64,000 nt of DNA from Callorhinus ursinus (lineage: Eukaryota > Chordata > Mammalia > Carnivora > Otariidae), in the NCBI RefSeq assembly GCF_003265705.1, contig NW_020312858.1, positions 5,236,638 through 5,300,637 on the forward strand. Direction: 5' to 3'. Positions 44,105-55,100 of the stretch are shown piece after piece; position 1 is the first letter of the stretch; every line of letters begins with the position of its first letter. The position numbers and the translations under genes are program-made. The notes under the pieces are model-generated. The model was not told the DNA's origin, searched no databases, and saw only the letters and a list, made by a program, of their open reading frames with translations.

Positions 44105-45203
44105 TTAGAACTCTCCCAGCTGAGCTAACAGCATATGTGAGGCGAGGACACAGATATTTTAGGAGAGAGGAATTATTAAGTTAGAAACAGAAATTAATCA
44201 ATTAGAAAGTAAAAAATAAGTAGACTTGATAAATAAAACTAGAAACTGATTCTTTGAACAAGAGCTGGGGAAAAGAAGAAGGAAAGAAAAAAATAACTAT
44301 CAAGTACAAGCAGAAAATAAGAGATAAAACATGCAAAACACGGTGCCAGATATAAGGAATAGGGTCTTTCCTTCTACATACAAAGAACTAAAATTTATTA
44401 GAAAATTCTATATTAAAGTTTATGTTAATGCCTGACAATTTATCAGAAATGGTTTTCCTTGAAAATATAAGTTCCTAAAATTGATTCTAAAGAGCCTATA
44501 TACTAGAATTTATCAAAACCCATTGATAAAATGGAAAAATGTCTCCAAGCAGCAGAGCCCCAGATGGTTTTATGAATGACTTCTAGGAAATCTTATTTTA
44601 AATACCATTTCTATGTTATTTAAACTAGACATTTAAAGTAGCATAGGAAAAGATGTAATTTGTAATACAAAAATGCAATGCATTTTATAATACCGAAGAC
44701 TAACTAGGCACTTACAGATATGAAAGTCTTAAATAAAATATTCGTAAGTTAAATTCAGCAGTGTATTAAAAGAATTGTGTACCTTGATCAAGTAGTGTTG
44801 ATTCCAGGAAGAATGATTAAGAAATCTGTGTTGAATCAAGCATTCTGTAATACATCAGATGGTGAAGGGAAAAAAGCATATGATCATCTCAATATATGCC
44901 AAAAATGCATTAATTAAAGCACAGCATCTATTTCCAATAATGATGACAATAACAATGGTGATGACAATGATGATGATAAATACATTAGTAAGCAAAGAAG
45001 AGAAGGGCCAAGGATACTTTCTTTTTTAATCAGAAGCCACAAGCGGCAAACTTAATGGTAAAACATTAAACATTGGGAGTGTTTCAATTAAATGAGATGC
45101 TCACTGTAATTGCTATTAATCAAAATGTTTCTGAAGTCTCAGAGCAATGCCATTAGTGAAGAAAAGGGAAAAAAGGAATAGATTTAAAAAAAACAGCAAA
45201 TTA

Positions 45204-45532
45204 AATATATGTTAAGAAAAAAAGAAGGTAGCAGGAGGGGAAGAATGAAGGGGAGCAAATCAGAGGGGGAGACGAACCATGAGAGACGATGGACTCTGAA
45301 AAACAAACTGAGGGTTCTAGAGGGGAGGGGGGTGGGGGGATGGGTTAGCCTGGTGATGGGTATTAAAGAGGGCACGTTCTGCGTGGAGCACTGGGTGTTA
45401 TGCACAAACAATGAATCATGGAACACTACATCAAAAACTAATGCTGTAATGTATGGTGAGTAACATAACAATAAAAAATTAAAAAAAATAAATCCTTTGC
45501 CCATTAAAAAAATAAAATAAAAAATAAAAAAT
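45204..45532 (+). mobile_element. Young L1 3' end, sense, with short 3' transduction
   Basis: L1 3' UTR fragment (45204-45480) with an A-run at 45481-45488, then 16-17 extra bases (taaatcctttgcccatt) and a second A-rich tail to 45532. A 17-bp TSD (aaaaaaacagcaaatta) lies at 45187-45203 and 45533-45549. Confidence 0.93.
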
Positions 45533-45649
45533 AAAAAAACAGCAAATTATCTTTAATCCCAGATTATATTCTTTTCTTCCTAGAAATTCCATGAAAACCA
45601 ATTGAAAATATTATGGAAACTAATAAGAGATATCAATAAAGTGGGGTGT

Positions 45650-45857
45650 TTGTTTTGTTTGTTTTTGAGAGTGAGAGAAAGAGAGAGGATGCACACACAC
45701 GAGCAAGTAGGGGGGGAGGGGCAGAGAGAGACAGAGAGTCTTAAGTAGGTTCCACACTCAGCTTGGAGCCCACTGCAGGTCTCAATCTCACAACCCTGAG
45801 ATCATGACCTGAGCTGAAACCAAGAGTCAGACACTTAACCCACTGAGCCACCCAGGC
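45650..45857 (-). repeat. Carnivore SINE, antisense, diverged
   Basis: The T-rich end is modified to (tttg)n. The GA-rich block and head complement (actgagccacccagg) are clear. TSD weak (aaagtgg on both sides). Confidence 0.85.
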
Positions 45858-46205
45858 TAAAAGTGGTTTAACATAAAAAATAAATAGACAAATCTACAAC
45901 TTTCTTACATAATAACCATAACCAATTAGTAAGTATAATGGGGGAAAAAAGGAGATTCCAGTCATAATTGTAACAATAACTGTAGAATACCTCTGTATGA
46001 CTATGATAAAAAAATATGACATATGAAGAAAATATATGACATATAAATAAAATATCCCTAAAGCAAAAACAAAAACCTAAAAAAGTTGGAGAGAGAGACC
46101 ACGTTTTATTTTATGGAGTTAATGCAGTTTCAATTCAAATCCCTATGGGATTATTTTTGGAACTGAAAAGATTGATTCTAAAGTTGTCTGGAAGAAGGTA
46201 TGCTT

Positions 46206-46640
46206 GAAGCCAAGAAATTTTGTGCGGGCTCTTAGCCACACAGAATAAAGACTACATTTCCCATTCTTCCTTGCAACTCAATGTGTTCATGTGACTAAGT
46301 TTTGACCAATGAAAGTGTTTTGTTGCTGCATCCAAAAACCTTTCTTTATAAATGGCTTACCTGCATCATTTGCCTTCTCTAACCCCTTTCCCTACCCTGC
46401 TGCTTGGAACATGATGATGTCTGAGGATGAGGATGTATAGGCTGAACCTTGAGAATGAAGGTCAGTCTAATAACAACATAGTGGAATGCTGGAAGGATCC
46501 TGGTTTCTAGAGGTTTGCATGAAAGAGAAAAACCACATCAGTTCCAGATTGCCTATATCTGGACCTTAACATGAACAAGAACAGACTATCTTATTTAAGC
46601 CACTGTTATTCAGGGTTTTCTTCATTCAAAGGTGAATCTA
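46206..46640. other. No gene recognised; possible LTR/MER remnant
   Basis: Sequence such as acacagaataaagactacatttcccattcttc...tgttcatgtgactaagttttgacc resembles an old MER-type element, not assigned. Confidence 0.35.
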
Positions 46641-46853
46641 GCCCTATTATAATATTATAATAACCTTTCATATTTTCCCCATGCTTATATAATTGTATTC
46701 AGGTCTATATAAAGACATACATGCAAGTTTTATGTTGGTTTCTGTAATTGTTTTGTGGGAGAACACAACTTTCTTCATCTTGTTTTCCTAAGTCTATACA
46801 ACCTTGTGAAATTTTCTCCACTTCAATTAGTATAGCTCTAATACATATTTTTT

Positions 46854-47022
46854 TAAGATTTATTTATTTATTTTGAGAGAGAGAGCACAAGTGGGAGGGG
46901 CAGAGGGAGAGGAAAAGAGAATCTCAAGCAGACCCCATGCCCAGCACAGAGCCCACAACCCCGAGATAACCACCCGAGCAGAAACCAAGGGACACCCAAC
47001 CAATTGCACCACCCAGGTGCCC
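46854..47022 (-). repeat. Carnivore SINE, antisense (first of two at one site)
   Basis: Diverged antisense SINE. Flanks ctctaatacatattttt (from 46836) and ctctaatacgtattttt (from 47023). Confidence 0.92.
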
Positions 47023-47041
47023 CTCTAATACGTATTTTTTT

Positions 47042-47230
47042 AAAGATTTTATTTATTTATTTGAGAGAGAGAGAGAATGAGAGATAGAAAGCACAAGAGG
47101 GAAGAGGGTCAGAGGGAGAAGCAGACTCCCCACTGAGCAGGAAGCCCGATGTGGGACTCGATCCTGGGACTCCAGGATCATGACCTGAGCCGAAGGCAGT
47201 CGCTTAACCAACTGAGCCACCCAGGCACCC
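47042..47230 (-). repeat. Carnivore SINE, antisense (second of two at one site)
   Basis: Full-length antisense SINE. Flanks ctctaatacgtattttt (from 47023) and actaatacgtatttttt (from 47231). The target word is therefore present three times. Confidence 0.94.
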
Positions 47231-48190
47231 ACTAATACGTATTTTTTGATGGCTTTAAAAAAGTATCAAAATTTATTCCCTCATCCTCTCATTATTGGGC
47301 ATTTGCTTTGTTTCTGATTTTTCTCTCACCGTTCACAATGAAGTACTTAATAAACATAGTTTCTTGTCTCCTAGGAGTAAGCCAACTGGATGAAGGGGTA
47401 TGCATTTTAAATTTTAATAGATGTCACTAGATTACTTTCCAGAAAGACTGAAACACTTACTTTTCCATCAACAATGTATGAGAGCAGCATTTCTCAACAT
47501 CACCAAAAGCAATAGTTCTTTTTTATTTTTTAGCAGTCTGGTGGATGTACAATGTTGTTACCTCAATTTGCTTCTCTTTCACTCTAATCAATATATCTGG
47601 TAATGTAAGGCTCCTCTCCCTTCTTTTCATAGTTTTCAGACAACAAGATGACTTAATCCAGTTTAATCAAAACCCTATGGGATTAAAAATGGAATTATAA
47701 TAAATTGATATATAAATTTTGAGAAAATTAAATTTTTTTGTATCAAACTTTCCCATCCAAGAACATGCTAAAGCTTTTTATTGGGTTAGTTCTTTTATGT
47801 CTTTCAGTAAACTTCATAGTTTTTTATTTAGCTTTCCCTATGCCTTTCTTGTTAAATTTATTCTTAAATATTCTGTAGTTTTTGGAGCTATTATAAATAA
47901 AACATTTTCTCATTTACATTTTTAGGTATTTATTGGTAAAATAGAAAAATGCTATGTTTTTTGTATATTTATCTTATAACAAGACACCTTATCAAATTAT
48001 CTTATTCATATAATTATATTTTTTTACTGGAACCTCTTATATTTTCATATTAAATAATAGCATTAGAAAAAAAGATAATTTTAGTTCTTATTTCCAGTTC
48101 TTATGTAAGTTATTTCGTTTTCTTTTTTGGCATTTTCTAGGACCTCCAATAACAAGATAAATAATAACAGGCCAAGTTTCATGGGTTTTT

Positions 48191-48379
48191 ATTCCTCTCC
48201 TTTAATTGTTAGTGCTCCTGTACGTCTACCCTTTGTTGGACCACTTCACATCTTACTGAAGGGCAAGAATAATACTTGATTTGCCTGACACTCCATCTCT
48301 ATCACCCAAAATAGGGCCAAGAACATACTATAAAAATGAAAAACATATATGTATTTCAAGAAGGAGAAAGTGGCCAAAT
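48191..48379. other. No gene recognised
   Basis: Short unique-looking spacer. Confidence 0.3.
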
Positions 48380-48746
48380 GTTGAGTTCTGTTAAGATCAA
48401 ATAAAATAGGAATTCAAAAGTGCTTTTTAGATTTAACAACAAGTTCATTGATGAACTTAGTGTTGGCATTTTAGTGGAAAGAGCGGAAACCACAGGACAG
48501 AAATTTTGGACAGCCTCTGAGAACATTTTGTGCAAACATTTGGGGGGCGGAGCTCTCCTAGTGCTTATGGGACACTGAAAACATTTCAGGATAGTGGAGC
48601 TCATGGTGCATATGGAGAGCTGGGAGCTGAGCAAAAACCATGCTAAGGACTTTGTGCTTCAACTTGGGGCCCATGGGTAGCTATGGAAGAATTTAAACTA
48701 AAGAGTCACACCATTAGAATTGCTTTTTAGAAAGATCATACTTTCT
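48380..48746 (-). repeat. L2-like relic, antisense
   Basis: Block order gttaagatcaaataaaatag, ttagatttaacaacaagttcattg, ccatgctaaggactttgtgcttc, gctatggaagaatttaaac and attgctttttagaaagatcat follows antisense L2 (sense words ggcttcccat...ccttggcctg reversed). Confidence 0.5.
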
Positions 48747-48764
48747 AAAGAAATAGAGTACTAT

Positions 48765-48964
48765 CAGGGCGCCTGGGTGGCTCAGTCGTTAAGCATCTGC
48801 CTTCGGCTCAGGTCATGATCCCAGGGTCCTGGGATCGAGCCCTGCATTGGGCTCTCTACTCAGCGGGAAGCCTGCTTCTCCCTCTCTCACTCCCCCTGCT
48901 TGTGTTCCCTCTTTCACTGTCTCTCTCTCTGTGTCAAATAAATAAATAAAATCTTAAAAAAAAA
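48765..48964 (+). repeat. Young carnivore SINE, sense, with TSD
   Basis: Near-consensus SINE with a cttgtgttccctctttcactg 3' part and an AAAT/A tail. Perfect 18-bp TSD aaagaaatagagtactat at 48747-48764 and 48965-48982. Confidence 0.97.
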
Positions 48965-49039
48965 AAAGAAATAGAGTACTATTTCCTGAATTTACCCATT
49001 CCTCTCCATCCTTATTTGCATTGCCTTTCCTTGGATCAC

Positions 49040-49260
49040 CTTTCCCACTCCCTCCTCACATGTGGATTGCTGCAGTAACCTCCTGGTCTCTTTCCATCCA
49101 TTCTTGTCATTCCTCTATTCATCACACCAGCCTCCAAGTTAATCCCTTTGTTTTGTCTTCTCTTTTTATTTTGTTTTTCAGACTAATCTTTTCTAGATTA
49201 CAAATCTAATCATGTCATTCTTCTGCTTAAACTACATAATGGGATCAGTAAAGCACCGTC
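49040..49260 (+). repeat. L2 LINE relic, sense
   Basis: Words gctgcagtaacctcctggtctc, ccagcctccaagttaatc and aatctaatcatgtcattcttctgc follow L2 ORF2 3' sequence in the sense direction. Confidence 0.55.
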
Positions 49261-49679
49261 TTGGCTTCTATGGTTTCTAGCCTTCCCAGGTGAGTTCCCA
49301 AGGGCATCAACATCCATCTTTTGGTTGGTAGAATTTTTGTCTGGGGAATGACCTATTCTTGGGTCTCCTAGGAAGAAAGCCAGTTTCTGCTCTAGGAAAA
49401 CAGAATTTGATGAAGATCCAGTGAACATCCTTTGAGGTTTTGGGTGCAGATTTCCTCAGAATTGTTTATTCTCCCATCCTGGAACCAGTTCAAATGGTGC
49501 TAAAAGCTGGTAATGGTGCTTATCCCATTCCTCTGCTGAATGTTCCCTATAGGAGCTCCTGATGTCTTCATGTCTGCTGGAATGACAGGATGAGTTCTCT
49601 GGAAATCTTCTGGTCTGTAGATCTGTGTCTGGAAAAGGAATCAGGAAGATTTGGATGGGGCTTGGGGAAGAGTTCTTCT
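49261..49679. other. No gene recognised
   Basis: Unique-looking. Minus-strand frames of 72-80 codons (49210-49698) have no recognised domain. Confidence 0.35.
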
Positions 49680-50400
49680 TAGAAGACTTCACAATCAAAG
49701 CAATTCAAGACTAGGATTCAGTAATAATTATGGTGACAGCATGGCAGCAGGATTGTTTTCCTTCCATATCTTCCTCCCTTCCTCCTCAAAGCCTGGCACT
49801 TCCTGAGACCAAAATAGTAGAGGTAGTGAGACTTGATCAGATTCTGAATATGTTTGGAAATAGGGCTGATGGGATTTGCTAACAAATTGAATGTAGGGTG
49901 AAAGAAAAAGAGATGGATCCAGATGATTCCAAGGTGTTTGGTCTGAGCAATTGGAAGCAAGGAGTTGCTATTTATTGACATGGAGGAAGCTATAGGATGA
50001 GCAAGTTTTGAAGAGGTCTAGAATTTAATTTTCGACATGTTATATTTGAGATGCTATTAGATATCAAAGAAGGACATCAAGCAGGTAGTTGGGCATAAAA
50101 GCCAAGGGTTCTTCTCCAGGGAGAAGCCTGGATTGGAGATATAAATTTGGGAGTGTTTAAAGCCATCAGACTGGATGAGGTCACCAGGAAGTAAATGGAG
50201 ATAAAGAGGGGGAACAAGGACAGAGCCTGGGGAAATCCAACATTTAGATAGGGAGATGAGGAAGAACCAATAAAGGAAACTAACAAAAAAACAGTCATTA
50301 AAGTAGAAGGAAAACTTAAAAAATGCAGTGTCATGGAAGCTAAGCATGGAAAATATTTCTAGGAGCACAGAATCATCAACTGCCAAATGCTGCAGATAAG
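49680..50400 (-). repeat. L2-like relic, antisense
   Basis: Words include gatggatccagatgattccaagg, ttggtctgagcaattggaagc, tatttgagatgctattagatatc, gcctggattggagatataaatttggg and gccatcagactggatgaggtcac. This is a well-known antisense ancient-LINE signature. It continues at 51650. Confidence 0.55.
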
Positions 50401-50738
50401 TTGTATTAGTCCCAGTAGAAAAGACTGCTGTAATAGAGACATTGGAGACATCCCCATATCTCAGTGGCATGCGCAATATAAGTTTATTTCTCACCCACGT
50501 ACAATATATTCAGCAGCAGAGGAGAAGGATAAAAGGAGGGGAGAAGCAGCTCTTTGCTCCATGAAAATATTCAGGGTCCATGTTGACAGAGGTTGAATTA
50601 TTCAGCTTATGGTTTCAAGGGTACTCAGGGTGTCAATGTCCAGCCAGTAAATGGGGGTGAGAGATGAGAATGGTACACAGAAAGTGTAATGGTAAGCGTC
50701 TATCAAGAAATAGAGGGCACACTCAAGTTGGGTAGTTT
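50401..50738. other. No gene recognised
   Basis: Sequence separating two parts of the antisense L2-like relic. 50440-50500 resembles an MLT1 start but is too short to assign. Confidence 0.3.
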
Positions 50739-50748
50739 TAGAAAGGTT

Positions 50749-50945
50749 GTTTTTTTTTTTAAAGATTTTATTTATTTGACAGAGAGAGAGAGCGCGAGAG
50801 CAGGAACACAAGCAGGGGGAGTGGGAGAGGGAGAAGTAGGCTTCCTGCCAAGCAGGGAGCCCGATGTGGGGCTCGATCCCAGGACCCCGGGATCATGACC
50901 TGAGCTGAAGGCAGACGCTTAATGACTGAGCCACCGAGGCGCCCC
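50749..50945 (-). repeat. Carnivore SINE, antisense, with TSD
   Basis: Full-length antisense SINE. TSD tagaaaggtt at 50739-50748 and 50946-50955. Confidence 0.94.
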
Positions 50946-51091
50946 TAGAAAGGTTTAATAAAGGGATTATTTATAAAGGTAGGAACAAGGGCAGGAAAAC
51001 TGTAAAAGGATTTCCATAACCCTGAAATGATTGATAGTCATAGCTGTTACTACCCTAGACTTGAAGAGATGAGAAAAAGTAATGATTAGTG

Positions 51092-51291
51092 GGCGCCTGG
51101 GTGGCTCAGTCGGTTAAGCGACTGCCTTCGGCTCAGGTCATGATCCTGGAGTCCCAGGATCGAGTCCCGCATCGGGCTCCCTGCTCAGCGAGGAGCCTGC
51201 TTCTCCCTCTGACCCTCCCCCCTCTCATGTACTCTCTCTCTCTCTCTCATTCTCACTCGCTCAAAATAAATAAATAAATCTTAAAAAAAAA
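51092..51291 (+). repeat. Young carnivore SINE, sense, with TSD
   Basis: Near-consensus full-length SINE with intact A-box-like tggctcagtcgg and B-box-like gatcgagtcc, and a pure A-tail. Perfect 18-bp TSD aaaaagtaatgattagtg at 51074-51091 and 51292-51309. Confidence 0.97.
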
Positions 51292-51309
51292 AAAAAGTAA
51301 TGATTAGTG

Positions 51310-51649
51310 AGCCAGGGGAACAAATTCCCTGACTTCCTTCCTCTCTGCCTCCAGTCTCCTACAGGTACCTCCCAGTGACTCAACCCAACCAGAAACAAGA
51401 AGGCTCATTAATAAAATCCCTAAGGCTAGGATCCTGAGGCCCAGAGCAGGATGGAGAAAGGTGAAGAGGTGATTTGGAGGAGCAGATATCCAGCATGGGC
51501 TCTCAGGCTTGGAAGGCACTATATCCCTTCCACCCACATTCCATTGGCCAGAACCCCATCCTATGGCCACCTCTAACTACAAATTAAGAAATCAAGTGCC
51601 CAAGAGGAGGAAGGAAAAGATTTGGTGAACAGCATACCCCTCTCTACCT
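51310..51649. other. No gene recognised
   Basis: Unique-looking sequence between a SINE and an L2-like relic. Confidence 0.3.
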
Positions 51650-52262
51650 CATGGCCACTGAGAATTGACCACTGGATTCAGCAATATGGAGGCAATTGGT
51701 GATCATGATAATCCAGTCTTGGTTAGAGCTGTGAGTGTGAAAGACTAATGGGAGTGGATGCAAGAGAGAATGGGAGAAGAATCGGAGACAGCAATTGCTA
51801 ACAATTTCTTTCAGTCAGTTTTGCTGAAAAGGGAATCAAAGCAAAAAGGTAATAGCTGGAGGGTTGTGAGATCAAAGGGGTTTGCTTTGTTTTTCACAGT
51901 GAAGAAATAAAAGCATGTTTTATGCTGATGGGTATGTTCCAGGAGAGAGAAAAAATTGATGATGCAGGAAAGAGGGCAAATTGCTGGACTGATGTCCTTG
52001 AGGAAGCAAGAAAGGATGAGATTTAGCCATAAGCTGAAGGTTGGCCTTAGAAAAGAACCCAGGCAGTTCATCTATAGGAACAGTGAAGAAAGCAGAATGT
52101 ATGGACAGAGTCCTGGTAAGGCAGAAATGTGGTGGGGAGCTTATTGAAGTTCCTTTCTAATCATTTGTATTTTCTCAGTGTAACAAGAGGGAAAGTTAGC
52201 TGAGAGTGAGTCTAGAGGAGGAATTTTGGGGGTTTAAACAGAAATGAGACAGTACAACATAG
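51650..52262 (-). repeat. L2-like relic, antisense, continuation
   Basis: Block order ctgagaattgaccactggattc, gcaagagagaatgggag, aattgatgatgcaggaaag, ttgctggactgatgtccttgag, aggcagttcatctatagg and tttctaatcatttgtattttc. It matches the downstream part of the element at 49680-50400. Confidence 0.55.
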
Positions 52263-52424
52263 TTACCTAAGATGATGTGAGAAATGATACCTGGAAGTTA
52301 ATCTTGCCAATGGAGATGGTCCAGTTTTCTCTGGGACAAGTGAAAGCCTCTGGCCCTGCCTTTCTCCACTCTGTCTGTAGACCTCTCCTTGTCCTAATCC
52401 AGCATCAGAATTGGATAATAAGTA

Positions 52425-52810
52425 TATATATAGAGAGAGAGCACTTACCAGGTCCAAGCCCTGCTCTAAACACTTCACATGTATTTAGGCATAGTAATGC
52501 TATGCAGTAGGTATTACTTTTTTTTTTAAGATTTATTTATTTATTCGAGAGAGAGAGAGTGAGGCAGTGGGAGAGGAAGGGAGAAACCCCAGCAGACTCT
52601 GCGCTCAGCACAGAGCCACACATGGGGCTCAATCTCATGACCCTGAGATCACTTCCTGAGCCGAAACCAAGAGTCAGACACTCAACCGACTGTGCCACCC
52701 AGTTGCCCCAATAGTAAGTACTACCGTTATCAACTCCCTTTCATAATAAGGAAACCCATGCACAAGGTAGGTAATACAGTAGATGCCTGAGCTGAATTCA
52801 ACTCAGGCAG
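52425..52810 (-). repeat. MIR, antisense, interrupted by a SINE
   Basis: 52425-52517 (gagcacttaccaggtccaagc... cagtaggtattac) and 52713-52810 (ataaggaaacccatgcac...) are the two halves of one antisense MIR. Confidence 0.65.
52518..52712 (-). repeat. Carnivore SINE, antisense, with TSD
   Basis: Diverged antisense SINE inside the MIR. TSD agtaggtattac / agtaagtactac at 52506-52517 and 52713-52724. Confidence 0.9.
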
Positions 52811-53100
52811 TCTGGTTCCAGGCTCTTGAATCCTAATTCTCTATACATACTAGATGTGTCAGAGATAATCACTAGAGGCGGCTGGTCTTGAGAGAAGGAA
52901 ATAGAATTTTGAAAGGGCAAGGGGCTGCAGCCAGGTAGGTGGGGATGAGATGCTGTGCTTAGGAGAGGATTGGTAGGGACTTGCTGCTGGGAGACAGGCG
53001 GCCACATGGTGACCCAGGGAACCTGGGACGCATAGCCAGAGCCAATATCAGAAGTATAAGGACAAGGTGAATAGGCATGCATCAGTCAGCATAGAACGTT
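52811..53100. other. No gene recognised
   Basis: Unique-looking spacer. Confidence 0.3.
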
Positions 53101-53109
53101 GATTTCATG

Positions 53110-53306
53110 TTTTTTTTTTAAAGATTTTATTTATTTATTTGAGAGAGAGAGAATGAGAGCCAGAGAGCACGAGAGGGAAGAGGGTCAGAGGGAGAAGCAG
53201 ACTTCCTGCTGAGCAGGGAGCCCGATGTGGGACTCGATCCCGGGACTCCAGGATCATGACCTGAGCCAAAGGCAGTTGCTTAACCAACTGAGCCACCCAG
53301 GTACCC
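53110..53306 (-). repeat. Carnivore SINE, antisense, with short TSD
   Basis: Full-length antisense SINE. Flanking gatttcat at 53101-53108 and 53307-53314. Confidence 0.93.
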
Positions 53307-53534
53307 GATTTCATCTTGATGTAATGTCCCTTGGTTTCTGTGTGTTGCACTGGCTGACAGATCTGCTGTGTTTCCACCTTGGAGGGCATGGTGCTGTGGT
53401 GGGAGTAATAATGATGATGTGGTAAAATAGCTCCCAATCAATGCATGCTTCATCAGTGAACAATGAACTTCATGAAGACTTTTATCAGCAAAAAACTCCA
53501 TCAATCAGAAAAGAACCAAACATTTTACTTACAT

Positions 53535-53695
53535 TACATCATTTAATGTTTATAGTACCCTTGTGGGGTACATATTGTCATCCCCATTTTCAGATAAGGA
53601 AAGTGGGGCTCAGAGAGGTGGTATCTCTGTCCAAAGTTACATGGGTAACAAGGCCTGAATCCCAGCCTGTTAGAGTCAGAAGCCTGTGCTGCTAC
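53535..53695 (-). repeat. MIR, antisense
   Basis: Clear antisense MIR core: attttcagataaggaaagtgg, ggctcagagaggtggtatc, ccaaagttacatgggtaac, gcctgaatccc. Confidence 0.75.
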
Positions 53696-54399
53696 ACGTA
53701 CCAGCTGCCTCTCTATTTGGGGATGAAGCACCAGGAGCCTGAAGGAACCCTACAGGGCCCCGAGGGCCTCTGGGGCAGGGCCCCCCGGGTGAGAGGGACT
53801 CCCTTTAATGAAGGCAATTGAGAAACAATCCTCCTCTTTATTTGCCTGTAACAGGGGCTCAGAAAAGCTAATTATCTTCCTGTGAACCAGTTAACTATTC
53901 AATTTTCTCCATTTGGGTAATTAATTATCAGAGTCAAGTGCAGGATCCAACTAATTTTAGAAAGATGCAGCTGTAGGGTCATCTGGGGGACAAACTCAGC
54001 TGAGAAAGGAGGAAGCACAGGCAAGAGGCTCTCTCCGCTGTGGCTCAGAGGGAGACAGGGAGAGGGGCCTCAAGCTGGCTGGAGTGGAGGGCATGGGGAA
54101 GTGTACCTAAGGCAGGCTGGCTGGGATTCCCTCAGCACCAAAGAGCAGCAGAATCAGGGGCATGGGCCCAGGAGGGCAAAGCAGCTAACGCAGCTGCCAA
54201 CATCACCTCATGGAAGAAACGGGGGCACTTCTTCCAACCCCCAGCTGCTCTGGGTCCTCTCTCCTTTTTGAGGGACCCATGGGATCTGTCACCCCCTCAG
54301 TCCTCACATTCTCACTTGGATCCAGCTTATAAAGATGTTAAGCCACAGAGAGAGAGAAATCTTAGTTCCCGTCTCTGGCTATCAACTCATGTTAACATT
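53696..54399. other. No gene recognised
   Basis: GC-richer unique-looking sequence. The plus-strand 135-codon frame at 54040-54447 runs into a MIR and lacks any recognised domain. Confidence 0.4.
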
Positions 54400-54572
54400 G
54401 CTAACATTGATCAGGAGCCAGGCATAGCTCATACCAGGGTGGTTTAGGTACAATGACTTTCCTGTACTACAGATGAGAAAACAGAGGCTCAGCAGTTTGT
54501 TCGGGATCTCATGGTTAGCATATGGCAGAAACTGGGATTTGAGCTCAACTCCCAAATCCATGCCCTCACCTT
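54400..54572 (-). repeat. MIR, antisense
   Basis: Words acagatgagaaaacagaggctc and aaactgggatttgagctc follow antisense MIR. Confidence 0.65.
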
Positions 54573-54889
54573 CTCTTAAAGTGACATGCCATATGTGCAA
54601 TTTACTGAGCAGCACCATGGTAAGAACTGGAGTATTTGGGACAGCAAGGGTTGGAGGAGCACTTGGTTCACTAAACTGAGTCAACTGGTCAAGGATGTTC
54701 AAACCTTCAGCAAGCTCCTCAAGGGAAGGGACATTCCAGTTGCAAAAGCAGCAGGTCTAGAATTCTTGCCACTATGTGCCACTATGTGCCACCATGTGCT
54801 CGGGGGGGGCATCAAGAGAGAATGGAGAAGACCTGGCCAGAGAGTCTGTCTCTGGGGTCAGCTGCTGGGGGGTCAGGGTTGGGGTGAGG
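54573..54889. other. Unique sequence with a short tandem repeat
   Basis: At about 54768-54797 the unit ccactatgtg is repeated three times (gccactatgtgccactatgtgccaccatgtgc region). Otherwise nothing recognised. Confidence 0.4.
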
Positions 54890-55100
54890 ATGATGATGAT
54901 GATAATTTTACTGAGCACTTACTATAGGCCAAGAACTATAATAATCACTTTTACTGGGTTGGTAGACTCATTTAATCCTTATGATGATCCATGAAGTGGT
55001 CATTCTTATCATTCCCATTGTACAGATAGATAAACTGAAACACCAAGTTCAGTTCCTTGCTCTTGGGTGAGGAAGCTGAATTAAAATCTGAGCAGTTTGT
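54890..55100 (-). repeat. MIR, antisense
   Basis: Words tactgagcacttactataggcc, catttaatccttatgatgatcc and gatagataaactgaaacacc follow antisense MIR. It is preceded by a (gat)n run. Confidence 0.7.

Larger units (their letters stand above)
44105..46205 (+). mobile_element. Old L1 ORF2 carcass, sense
   Basis: A decayed copy of L1 ORF2 reads on the plus strand. The segment at 44520-44590 (aaaatgtctccaagcagcagagccccagatgg...) matches the L1 stretch before the RT palm. 44780-44900 (gatcaagtagtgttgattccagg... and atatgatcatctcaatatatgcc) covers the palm region. 45050-45110 and 46110-46195 continue further downstream (tttcaattcaaatccctatggg, ttggaactgaaaagattgattc). Many stops; no function. It hosts the young L1 at 45204 and a SINE at 45650. 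Confidence 0.7.
46641..48190 (-). mobile_element. Old L1 3' region and ORF2 end, antisense
   Basis: The antisense old L1 pattern is visible on both sides of the two SINEs, for example cattattgggcatttgctttg...ctcctaggagtaagcc and ttagttcttttatgtctttcag...tagctttccctatgcc. Decayed. Confidence 0.6.

Noticed and set aside
51092..51170. tRNA-like sequence in the SINE heads
   Set aside because: The heads are tRNA-Lys-derived with A- and B-box-like words, but they sit in SINEs with CT-rich bodies and A-tails. None is a free-standing tRNA gene.
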